Assembly: GCF_030440535.1 (NCBI RefSeq)
Contig: NZ_CP047117.1
Span: 496,001-560,000, forward strand
Source: Corynebacterium capitovis DSM 44611
Lineage (GTDB): Bacteria; Actinomycetota; Actinomycetes; Mycobacteriales; Mycobacteriaceae
DNA length: 64,000 nt
Direction of reading: 5' to 3'
Shown: piece by piece, positions 21,252 through 34,324 of the stretch
How the letters are laid out: every line of letters starts with the position of its first letter
How positions within the stretch are numbered: the first letter of the stretch is position 1
Notes under the pieces: model-generated
Database searches by the model: none
Told to the model about the DNA's origin: nothing
What the model saw: the letters and a program-made list of their open reading frames with translations, nothing else
Made by a program: the position numbers and the translations under genes

Positions 21252-22154
21252 ATGAACTGGGGATTTATCTTCCGCGAGGGGTTGCGCGGCCTAGGTCGAA
21301 ACATCACGATGACGATCGCACTGATCATCACCACCGCGCTCTCGCTCGTCTTGGTCGGTGCCGGGATTATGATCTCTCAGGCGACGGCGGAAACGAAGGA
21401 CCTCTACCTCGACCGCGTCGAGGTGATGGTCGAGTTCGACGAGGAAATCTCGGCGACGGATAGCGACTGCTCGAGCGCGGCCTGCAAGAGCGTGCGCGAT
21501 ACGCTCCAAAACGACGACCGGGTGGAGCAGGTAACGTTCCGCTCCCGGGAGCAGTCCTACCAGCGCTTCGTTGAGCTCTTCCAGGACACAGAGCCCGAGC
21601 TCGTCCGCGAGACCAGCCCGGACGCCTTGCCCGCGGCCCTTCACGTTCGTCTGGTGGACCCCACCGATGCCTCGCCGATCGACGATATCCGCTCCATGGA
21701 GCACGTCGGAACGGTGACCGACCAAGCGGACACGGTGCGTGGCGCGGCGAACACGATGGATACCTTCCGCAACGTCGCGTTCCTTGTCGCCGGGGCTCAG
21801 GCGCTCGCCGCCGTGTTCCTTATAGCCAACATGGTCCAGCTCGCGGCGTTCAACCGGCGCGAGCACATCGGCATTATGCGCATGGTCGGCGCCTCCCGCT
21901 GGTTTACCCAAGCGCCGTTTGTCCTTGAGGCGGTGATCTCGGTTCTTATCGGCGGGATCGTTGCGACGTTCGGCGCGTGGGCGGCTAAACGCTTCGTCGT
22001 CGACCCGATGCTGCACGATCTTTACGCCTCCCAGCTCATCGTGCGCCTACCCGATTCGACCGTGTGGTCGGTGATGCCCCTCGTCGCGCTTGCTGCCGTG
22101 GTCCTCGGCGGCGTCGCCGCTCAAGTGGCGCTACGCAGTTACGTGCGGCGCTAG
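21252..22154 (+). CDS. ftsX: Cell division membrane protein FtsX
   Basis: The protein has 300 residues with four membrane helices: one near residue 20-42, an extracellular domain of about 120 residues (with two Cys at DCSSAACK), then three more helices. This is the FtsX topology. It partners FtsE and is positioned directly after it. The end of the gene provides TAGACT, a likely -10 for smpB. Confidence 0.95.
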   Translation: MNWGFIFREGLRGLGRNITMTIALIITTALSLVLVGAGIMISQATAETKDLYLDRVEVMVEFDEEISATDSDCSSAACKSVRDTLQNDDRVEQVTFRSREQSYQRFVELFQDTEPELVRETSPDALPAALHVRLVDPTDASPIDDIRSMEHVGTVTDQADTVRGAANTMDTFRNVAFLVAGAQALAAVFLIANMVQLAAFNRREHIGIMRMVGASRWFTQAPFVLEAVISVLIGGIVATFGAWAAKRFVVDPMLHDLYASQLIVRLPDSTVWSVMPLVALAAVVLGGVAAQVALRSYVRR

Positions 22155-22167
22155 ACTGGTCAGAGTT

Positions 22168-22659
22168 ATGGCCAAAAAGAAGAAAAAGGGTGTCAGCGGT
22201 TCCGTCATCGCCAGCAACCGAAAGGCGCGGCACGACTACACCGTGCTGGACACCTACGAGGCCGGCGTGGCGCTCGTCGGCACCGAGATCAAGTCGTTGA
22301 GAGAGGGCCATGCCAGCCTCGTTGAAGCCTTCGCCACGATCGACAACGGCGAGGTGTGGCTGCGCAACCTGCACATTCCCGAGTATTCCCGCGGCTCGTG
22401 GACGAACCACAGTCCGCGCCGCACCCGGAAACTCCTGCTCCACCGGCGTGAAATCGACTCGCTGGAGGGCAAGGTTAAGGACGGCAACCGTACGTTGGTT
22501 CCTCTCTCGCTCTATCTGAAAGAGGGAAAGGTCAAGGTTGAGCTCGGCCTCGTGCAGGGCAGGCAAGATTACGACAAGCGCCAGGCAATCAAGCGACGCA
22601 CTGAAGACCGCGAGATCGCACGTGACCTGGGCCGGAAATTCAAGGGGATTAAAGCGTGA
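22168..22659 (+). CDS. smpB: SsrA-binding protein SmpB
   Basis: The protein has 163 residues. It has the basic N-terminus MAKKKKKG, the conserved NRKARHDY and EAGVALVGTEIKSLREG, and a basic C-terminal tail (RDLGRKFKGIKA). SmpB binds tmRNA for ribosome rescue. Its partner ssrA lies 0.7 kb downstream. The next gene starts within its stop codon. Confidence 0.95.
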   Translation: MAKKKKKGVSGSVIASNRKARHDYTVLDTYEAGVALVGTEIKSLREGHASLVEAFATIDNGEVWLRNLHIPEYSRGSWTNHSPRRTRKLLLHRREIDSLEGKVKDGNRTLVPLSLYLKEGKVKVELGLVQGRQDYDKRQAIKRRTEDREIARDLGRKFKGIKA

Positions 22660-23285
22660 AAACAGCTCTTATCACCGGGGCCTCCCGCGGGATCGGCCGT
22701 GCTATCGCCGAGGAGCTTGGCCGGGATCACCACATTTTGGCCGGTGCGAGCTCGGACGCTAGTGAGATCGTTGACGCGCTCCCCTCGGCGGAACCCTTCG
22801 AAGTCGACCTGCGCGACCCCTCCGCCATCGGGTCCAAGGCTGCCGAAATCTCCGGGCTAGACGTCCTTATCCACGCCGCGGGTCTTTTCCCGAAGGGGGA
22901 GTTCGCGGAGATCAGCGACGCACAGTGGCGCGAGGCTTTCGAGGTTAATGTCTTCGCCGGCATCGAGCTCACCCGAGCTCTTTTGCCCGCTTTACGACGC
23001 TCCCGCGGCATCCTCATCACCATCAACTCTGGCGCCGGTTTCCACGGCTTCGAGGGCGGTACGGCCTACTGCGCGTCCAAGTTCGCGCTGCGCGGGTTTA
23101 GCGAGGCCCTCCGCCTCGAGGAGAAGGGGAGGATCCGAGTGACCTCCTTGCATCCCGGCCGCACCGACACCGACATGACTGCTGGCGACGAGCGGGCGAA
23201 GATGCCTGCCTCGGCCGTCGCGAAGGCTGCGCGTTTGGCAGTGGACGCAGAAGCCACCGTCGAGTTCTTGCGTATCGCCCCGTAG
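22656..23285 (+). CDS. Short-chain dehydrogenase/reductase
   Basis: The protein has 209 residues and is a classical SDR: NAD(P)-binding TGASRGIGR at residues 7-15, active-site Ser region (INSGAGF), YCASKFAL with the Tyr-Lys pair, and HPGRTDTDM. Substrate is unknown. The start GTG overlaps the smpB stop (GTGA), so it is translationally coupled. It sits between smpB and ssrA, a placement I believe is conserved in corynebacteria. Confidence 0.85.
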   Translation: MKTALITGASRGIGRAIAEELGRDHHILAGASSDASEIVDALPSAEPFEVDLRDPSAIGSKAAEISGLDVLIHAAGLFPKGEFAEISDAQWREAFEVNVFAGIELTRALLPALRRSRGILITINSGAGFHGFEGGTAYCASKFALRGFSEALRLEEKGRIRVTSLHPGRTDTDMTAGDERAKMPASAVAKAARLAVDAEATVEFLRIAP

Positions 23286-23337
23286 GGAGCTAAGCTAGTC
23301 TCTCCTACGGTTAGTGCATGTCCCGCCGTAGTGCAAT

Positions 23338-23715
23338 GGGGATGATTTTGGTTTCGACTCCATTGATCAAGCCAGGGGAAGCGTGCCGGTGCAGGCTGGA
23401 GACCACCGTGAGCGTCGCAGCAACCAATAAGCGCAGAGAAGACCTCTCAGCGTGACTACGCCCTCGCTGCCTAAGAGCTAGCGACCGCGTGTCTGTCAGG
23501 CCGGGTTTGTTCCCGCCCCGGTACCTGGCATCGACTTAGGGGACTTGCTATCCGGGCTCGTCGGCGGACCCGGGTAGGACTTCAACGCTGACTGGGCCCG
23601 CCATCCGGACACGTTCGCCTGTTCCGGAGGGTCGAGCAAAGGCGACGCGCGAACTGCGCACGGAGAAGCCCTGGCGCGGTAATGGAGGACCCGGGTTCGA
23701 TCCCCGGCATCTCCA
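23338..23715 (+). ncRNA. ssrA: Transfer-messenger RNA (tmRNA)
   Basis: The 5' end GGGGATG pairs with CATCTCC near the 3' end to form the tRNA-like acceptor, and a T-arm (CCGGG-TTCGATC-CCCGG) lies just before it. The mRNA-like part encodes the tag AEKTSQRDYALAA followed by TAA (23433-23474); the ending ALAA is the proteolysis signal. About 378 nt, as expected. The CCA end is not fully encoded. It works with SmpB encoded upstream. Confidence 0.93.
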
Positions 23716-23720
23716 CCGCG

Positions 23721-23750
23721 AAACCCCCGCCACATCGGCGGGGGTTTCTC
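23721..23750 (+). terminator. Terminator after tmRNA
   Basis: AAACCCCCGCC pairs with the CGGCGGGGGTTT arm around an ACAT loop, followed by T-rich sequence. It separates ssrA from the iron-regulated operon. Confidence 0.8.
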
Positions 23751-23800
23751 TATTCGAGGTCATTTGGGTGTTTTGGCACGCGCCTCATGTCTTTGCTATT

Positions 23801-23819
23801 TTAGTTTAGGCAAGCCTAA
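23801..23819 (+). promoter_or_regulatory. DtxR-type iron box upstream of the siderophore importer
   Basis: TTAGTTTAGGCAAGCCTAA matches the 19-bp DtxR consensus (TTAGGTTAGSCTAACCTAA) at 16 positions and contains the palindrome TTTAGGC-AA-GCCTAAA. It overlaps the likely promoter and lies 24 bp before the start of the binding-protein gene, so iron-loaded DtxR should repress the operon. Confidence 0.82.
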
Positions 23820-23842
23820 AAATACTTGAAGGAGAGATCCCC

Positions 23843-24856
23843 TTGGTCAACCGTGCCGCCCGGACATCCCTCGTAGCTCTCGCTGCGGTCGCGACCCTTA
23901 GCGTCGGAGCCTGCTCCGCTGGCGACACCGCCACTTCGTCCGCCAGGTCCACCAGCGCCTCGTCTTCCGCAGCTGCTCCCAGTGCCGTAACGGTGGAGGA
24001 CAACACCGGGACGAAGGAAGTTCCGAGCCCGCCGCAGCGCGTAGTTGCTCTGGACAATCGCTCGTTCGAGATCCTCGAAAGGTGGGGAATTACCCCCGTC
24101 GCAGCCGCGCGGCAGCTCGTCCCTGTCACGATCCCCGGCATCGGTGACAACGATGACATCGTCGACATCGGAACCCACTCCGAGCCCAACCTCGAGGCGA
24201 TTGTGGCCGCAGATCCCGACGTCGTCGTCTCTGGCCAGCGCTTCCAGCGCTACGACAGTGACATCGCGGCTCTCGTGCCCGACGCCACGGTGGTTGATTT
24301 CGAGCCCCGCGATGGGCAGGACTTCGCCTCCGAGCTCGTGCGCCAGGTCGAAGCCCTCGGCACCATCTTCGATAAAGAAGACGAGGCCAAGAAGCTTGTC
24401 GACGATTTCATGGCCGCCCAGGAGCGCGCTAAGGCTGCCTACAACAGTGACCAGAAGGTCATGGCCGTCAACGTATCCGGCGGGAAGATCGGGTACGTTG
24501 CCCCCCACATTGGCCGAGTCTGGGGACCGATCTTCGACATGCTCAACCTCACCCCGGCACTCCAGGTGGAGGGGGCGACGAGCGACCACCAGGGTGACGA
24601 CATCTCCGTCGAGGCCATCGCCGCGGCGAATCCCGATTGGATGTTGATTTTGGACCGGGATGCAGGCACGAAGACCGACGAAGGCTCGCCGGCGGCGATG
24701 ACGGTGATCAATGATTCGGCGCCACTGCAAAACGTCACCGCGGTGCAGCAGAAGCACCTCTACGTCGCCCCGTCCGACACCTACACCAACGAGTCAATCA
24801 TCACCTATACCGAGATCCTCAACCAGCTTGCCGACGCCTTTGAGGCCGCCAAGTAA
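23843..24856 (+). CDS. Siderophore-binding lipoprotein of an ABC importer
   Basis: The protein has 337 residues. A lipoprotein signal ends in the lipobox VGAC near residue 24, followed by a Ser/Ala-rich linker and a FecB/FatB-like substrate-binding domain (PQRVVALDNRSFEILE; NLEAIVAADPDVVVSG; AIAAANPDWMLILDRD). It captures a ferric siderophore at the outer face of the membrane. The start is TTG at 23843 with AAGGAGAG about 6 nt upstream. It is the first gene of a four-gene operon behind a DtxR box; permeases and ATPase follow without gaps. Confidence 0.9.
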   Translation: MVNRAARTSLVALAAVATLSVGACSAGDTATSSARSTSASSSAAAPSAVTVEDNTGTKEVPSPPQRVVALDNRSFEILERWGITPVAAARQLVPVTIPGIGDNDDIVDIGTHSEPNLEAIVAADPDVVVSGQRFQRYDSDIAALVPDATVVDFEPRDGQDFASELVRQVEALGTIFDKEDEAKKLVDDFMAAQERAKAAYNSDQKVMAVNVSGGKIGYVAPHIGRVWGPIFDMLNLTPALQVEGATSDHQGDDISVEAIAAANPDWMLILDRDAGTKTDEGSPAAMTVINDSAPLQNVTAVQQKHLYVAPSDTYTNESIITYTEILNQLADAFEAAK

Positions 24857-25807
24857 ATGACCCGAGCGTCGGCGTGGGGGTTAGTAGGCGGTGGCGTCTC
24901 AGTTGCGCTCCTGCTGGCTGCCTCGCTGTTGGTAGGACAGTTTGACATCTGGAGCGACCCCGACGGCTGGCGCATGTTCCACACAACCCGCATTCCCCGC
25001 ACGATCGCGCTCGTGCTGGCCGGGGCGGCAACCGCGATGAGCGGGCTCATCATGCAGATGCTCACCCAGAACCGATTTGTGGAGCCGACAACGACGGGCA
25101 CAACGGAGTGGGCGGGGCTTGGACTGCTCTTTTCCTTAGTAGTGTTCCCCCAGGCGTCTATTCTCGCGCGGATGGTCACAGCCATCGGGTTCGCATTCGC
25201 GGGCACGATGATCTTCTTTCTGTTCCTCCGCCGTGTCGCGTTACGCTCGTCACTCGTCGTCCCCATCGTGGGCATCATGCTCGGGGCCGTCGTCAGCGCC
25301 GTGTCTACCTTTTTCGCGCTCAAGACGGACATGCTGCAGTCACTGGGGATTTGGTTTGCTGGTTCTTTCACTAGCGTTATCGTCGGCCAGTATGAAGTTC
25401 TGTGGTTTGTCTTGCTGGTTGTCGCTGCGGTGTTCTTTTACGCGGATCGGCTCACCGTGGCCGGTCTGGGTGAGGACGTCGCGACGAGTGTGGGCTTGAA
25501 CTACAACCGCGTCGTTCTCGTGGGGACGGGCCTTGTGGCTGTCTCCTCGGGCATCGTGACGGTTGTCGTCGGAAACCTGCCCTTTCTCGGGCTCATCGTG
25601 CCCAACCTGGTGAGCATGGTGAGGGGGGATAACTTGCGGACTAACCTCCCGTGGGTTTGCGTCCTTGGAGTCGGCGTCACTGTTGCATGCGACCTGCTTG
25701 GACGGGTCATCATTGCGCCTTTCGAGATGCCGGTGTCAGTCATTCTTGGTGTCGTCGGCGCGGTAGTTTTCGTGGCACTCATAGTGAGGCAAACGCGTCG
25801 TGCTTAG
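24857..25807 (+). CDS. Siderophore ABC importer permease (FecCD type), first
   Basis: The protein has 316 residues with about nine hydrophobic helices. The BtuC/FecCD features are the TRIPRTIALVLAGAATAMSG segment and the ATPase-contacting NLPFLGLIVPNLVSM. The ATG follows the TAA of the binding-protein gene directly. It forms the membrane channel with the second permease. Confidence 0.9.
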   Translation: MTRASAWGLVGGGVSVALLLAASLLVGQFDIWSDPDGWRMFHTTRIPRTIALVLAGAATAMSGLIMQMLTQNRFVEPTTTGTTEWAGLGLLFSLVVFPQASILARMVTAIGFAFAGTMIFFLFLRRVALRSSLVVPIVGIMLGAVVSAVSTFFALKTDMLQSLGIWFAGSFTSVIVGQYEVLWFVLLVVAAVFFYADRLTVAGLGEDVATSVGLNYNRVVLVGTGLVAVSSGIVTVVVGNLPFLGLIVPNLVSMVRGDNLRTNLPWVCVLGVGVTVACDLLGRVIIAPFEMPVSVILGVVGAVVFVALIVRQTRRA

Positions 25808-26825
25808 AGGATCACCACCCACCCGGCCGCGTGTCGGGGCCTTCCAGTCCGCCGTTTCGCGGCGTCGCTACTGGGTTGCGCTGGCCGTGCTCCTCGTCGT
25901 GGGTCTGGCATGCGTGGCGGGGTTAATCGCCTACAACAACCCCGTTGAGTTTGGCACTAGGGGATACTGGTTGATCACCCGCCGGCGACTCAACGCCGTC
26001 ATTGCCATCGCGATCGTGGCCGCATGCCAATCGGTGGCTACGGTTGCCTTTCAAACGGTGACGAATAACCGCATTCTCACCCCGTCGATAATGGGGTTTG
26101 AGGCGCTCTACGTCGCTATTCACACGTCCACGGTCTTTTTCTTCGGGGCGGGGGGGCTAAACAGCAGCCACACGCTGGGGATGTACGCGTTTCAGCTGGC
26201 CGTCATGGTGGGGACATCGCTCGTGCTCTACTCATGGCTGCTTTCCAGCAGCTCCCAAAACTTGCACGCCATGCTCCTAGTCGGCATTGTGATTGGCGGC
26301 GGGCTGGGCTCGGTGTCGACCTTCATGCAGCGCATGCTCACTCCCAGCGAGTTTGATGTGCTGACTGCCCGCCTCTTCGGTTCGGTCAGTAATGCGGACG
26401 CTGAGTACTACCCAGTGGCAATCCCGCTCGTCGTCGTGGCGACGGCGCTCATGTTCCTAAATTCGCGACGTCTTAACGTCCTTGCGCTTGGCAGACCGGT
26501 CGCGGTCAACCTTGGGGTGTCTCATAAGGCGCATTCCGTCTATGTCTTAGTGCTCGTCGCTGTTCTCATGGCGGTCTCAACCGCGCTGGTGGGGCCCATG
26601 ACCTTCCTCGGTTTCCTCGTGGCCACTCTGACGTATCAGATCGCGGGAACCTACGATCACCGCTACCTTTTCCCCCTTGCATTTGTTCTGTGTTTTGCGG
26701 TACTAGCGGGCGCCTACTTTGTGATGAGCCACGTTTTCTATGCCCACGGAGTCGTCTCCATCATCATTGAGCTGGTAGGCGGGATTACATTCCTGGTTGT
26801 CGTTCTTCGAAAGGGGCGCCTGTGA
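25800..26825 (+). CDS. Siderophore ABC importer permease (FecCD type), second
   Basis: The protein has 341 residues with many membrane helices and the segment VGPMTFLGFLVATLTYQIAG, the coupling loop of FecCD permeases. The start GTG lies inside the previous gene (8-bp overlap). The N-terminal ~18 residues are polar, so a later start is possible. Confidence 0.9.
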   Translation: MLRGSPPTRPRVGAFQSAVSRRRYWVALAVLLVVGLACVAGLIAYNNPVEFGTRGYWLITRRRLNAVIAIAIVAACQSVATVAFQTVTNNRILTPSIMGFEALYVAIHTSTVFFFGAGGLNSSHTLGMYAFQLAVMVGTSLVLYSWLLSSSSQNLHAMLLVGIVIGGGLGSVSTFMQRMLTPSEFDVLTARLFGSVSNADAEYYPVAIPLVVVATALMFLNSRRLNVLALGRPVAVNLGVSHKAHSVYVLVLVAVLMAVSTALVGPMTFLGFLVATLTYQIAGTYDHRYLFPLAFVLCFAVLAGAYFVMSHVFYAHGVVSIIIELVGGITFLVVVLRKGRL

Positions 26826-27577
26826 TCAAGCTCGACGCGGTATGCAAGTCCTATGGTGAGGACGTGGCTATTGGGCCCGTAACACTTGAAATCCCCAAGG
26901 GAGGGATGACCGCTCTTATCGGCCCGAACGGGGCGGGCAAATCAACGCTATTGACCATGATGGGCCGCCTTCTCGACGTAGATGCGGGAACGATCGAGAT
27001 CGGCCAGATGGACGTCGCCCATTCGAAGTCGCGTGACCTTGCAAAGATCGTGTCCATTCTGCGCCAAGAGAATCACTTCGTCACGCGCCTGACGGTGCGC
27101 CAGCTCGTCGGCTTCGGGCGCTTCCCGCACAGTCAAGGCAGGCTGACCGCCCAAGATGAAGAAGTCGTGTCGAAGTACATCAACTTCCTTGGGTTGAGCA
27201 CCCTGGAAAACCGTTTCCTCGACGAACTTTCTGGCGGGCAGCGCCAACGCGCTTACGTAGCGATGGTGCTGTGCCAGGAAACGGACTACGTCCTTCTCGA
27301 CGAACCACTGAACAACCTCGACATTTCCCACTCCGTCGAGATGATGAAGCATCTTTACGACGCCGCCCATGTACTCGGCAGAACCATCATCGTCGTCTTG
27401 CACGACATCAACTTCGCAGCGCGGTACGCGGACTACATCTGCGCAGCCAAAGACGGGAACATTGTGGCCTTCGGCCGGCCCGAAGACATCATCAGGGATG
27501 ACACGTTGACAGAAATATTCGATACCGAAGTGACGGTCATCGAGGGTCCGCACGGTCGTGTCGCCTGCTACCACTGA
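26822..27577 (+). CDS. Siderophore ABC importer ATPase
   Basis: The protein has 251 residues and is a FecE-like ABC ATPase: Walker A GPNGAGKST, signature LSGGQRQR, Walker B VLLDEP, H-loop VLHD. GTG overlaps the previous stop (GTGA). It ends the operon; the GC-rich palindrome GCGCATGCGC followed by AAAAAA just after the stop is a weak terminator candidate before the rRNA promoters. Confidence 0.92.
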   Translation: MIKLDAVCKSYGEDVAIGPVTLEIPKGGMTALIGPNGAGKSTLLTMMGRLLDVDAGTIEIGQMDVAHSKSRDLAKIVSILRQENHFVTRLTVRQLVGFGRFPHSQGRLTAQDEEVVSKYINFLGLSTLENRFLDELSGGQRQRAYVAMVLCQETDYVLLDEPLNNLDISHSVEMMKHLYDAAHVLGRTIIVVLHDINFAARYADYICAAKDGNIVAFGRPEDIIRDDTLTEIFDTEVTVIEGPHGRVACYH

Positions 27578-27617
27578 CGTGAGCGCATGCGCCCAAAAAA
27601 CGTCGTGACTTGCGAAT

Positions 27618-27647
27618 TTGTAAGTCGTTTAGGGATCTGTCTAAAGT
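27618..27647 (+). promoter_or_regulatory. Candidate rrn promoter P1
   Basis: TTGTAA and TAAAGT are separated by 18 bp. The -35 overlaps an imperfect 18-bp inverted repeat (ACTTGCGAATTTGTAAGT, 27608-27625), a possible operator. Confidence 0.45.
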
Positions 27648-27720
27648 AACAACCCGTCGCCGGGGCGCTTGAGAGAGTGAAACGGAGACGGAAGACAAAC
27701 CGAATAGCAAACGCCCTGAT

Positions 27721-27749
27721 TTGACGGTGCGAACGCAACGAGGTAAGTT
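27721..27749 (+). promoter_or_regulatory. Candidate rrn promoter P2
   Basis: TTGACG and TAAGTT are separated by exactly 17 bp, the best -35/-10 pair before the 16S gene. The bases before it (GATTTGACG) resemble the tRNA promoters in this window (GATTTGTTC). Confidence 0.6.
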
Positions 27750-28166
27750 TCTCCTTTGCCGCTCTTACTGCAGCCGAGAGGTTGTGTGGTGGGGTGTGCG
27801 TGTGGTGTTTGAGAACTCGATAGTGTGCCAATGTACTTTTGTTTGTGGGTTGGTTGTGTGCTGTGTGTGTCTTGCTGTGCTGCTGCTTGGTTGTGGTGGT
27901 GTGGTGGGGTGTGTGCCGGCGTGCATGTGCTGCTGCTGCTTGGTTGTGGTGGTGGTGTGTGTGGTTGGTGGCATGGTGCGTGATTGATTCGCGTGGTGTG
28001 TTTTTTGTGGCTGGCCTTTTGTGCTGCACTGCTGTGTTTTGTGGTGTGGTGTGGGGGTTGGTTGTTTTTTGTGCGTGGCTGTGTGCGCTCTGCTTTGGTG
28101 TGGGGTGTGTGTGGTTGCGTGTTTTGGTTGGGTTTGGGCTTTTCACGGCCTGTTTCTGCTGAAACG

Positions 28167-33203
<5,037 letters not shown>

Positions 33204-33235
33204 CCGCACACGAAACACACACCACAAAGGTGTCG

Positions 33236-33277
33236 TACCCGCGTCCACTATGCAGTATCTGACACACCACACCCCCC
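33236..33277 (+). other. 3' arm of the 23S rRNA processing stem
   Basis: This A/C-rich stretch in the 23S-5S spacer pairs with 30014-30058. Together they bring the two ends of the 23S precursor into one long helix. Confidence 0.75.
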
Positions 33278-33307
33278 GGCCACGGGGCGCCCAACAACAA
33301 AAAAATG

Positions 33308-33427
33308 TGTCGGTGGTCAATAGCGGCGGGGACACGCCCGGACCCATTCCGAACCCGGAAGCTAAGCCCGCCCGCGCTGATGGTACTGCCCCCGGGAGGG
33401 GGTGGGAGAGTAAGTTACCGCCGACCA
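33308..33427 (+). rRNA. rrf: 5S ribosomal RNA
   Basis: The terminal helix GTCGGTGG/CCGCCGAC closes a 5S of about 120 nt. Internal landmarks are CACGCCCGGACCCATTCCGAA, CCGGAAGCTAAG and GATGGTACTGC. Ends are approximate. Confidence 0.93.
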
Positions 33428-33442
33428 ACAACTCAACAACAC

Positions 33443-33485
33443 AAACCCCCCCAAAGCACACGCCCACAGGGGGGTTTCGTGCTTT
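33443..33485 (+). terminator. rRNA operon terminator
   Basis: AAACCCCCC pairs with GGGGGGTTT, and an overlapping pairing AAAGCAC/GTGCTTT ends in TTTT. This closes the 16S-23S-5S operon. Confidence 0.75.
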
Positions 33486-33559
33486 TCGCTCCCGTTTGTT
33501 CTCACACGGTACCCTTGTCTACGGTCCACACCGGAAGAGAAAGGCCGCTGCAAACAACG

Positions 33560-34324
<765 letters not shown>

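Larger units (their letters stand above)
27578..28166 (+). other. rRNA operon leader region (no protein gene)
   Basis: These ~590 bp hold two candidate promoters in the first 170 bp and then a transcribed leader. From about 27780 the plus strand is almost free of A and C and made of G/T-rich words, with an imperfect direct repeat (27876-27903 and 27926-27956). A block GAGAACTCGATAGTGTGCCA resembles the sequence found again before 23S. Open frames here are low-complexity artefacts, not genes. Confidence 0.75.

Noticed and set aside
33305..33559. N-terminal extension of the ABC ATPase through 5S and its terminator
   Set aside because: It would be translated from rRNA and a terminator; the ATG at 33560 fits the family.
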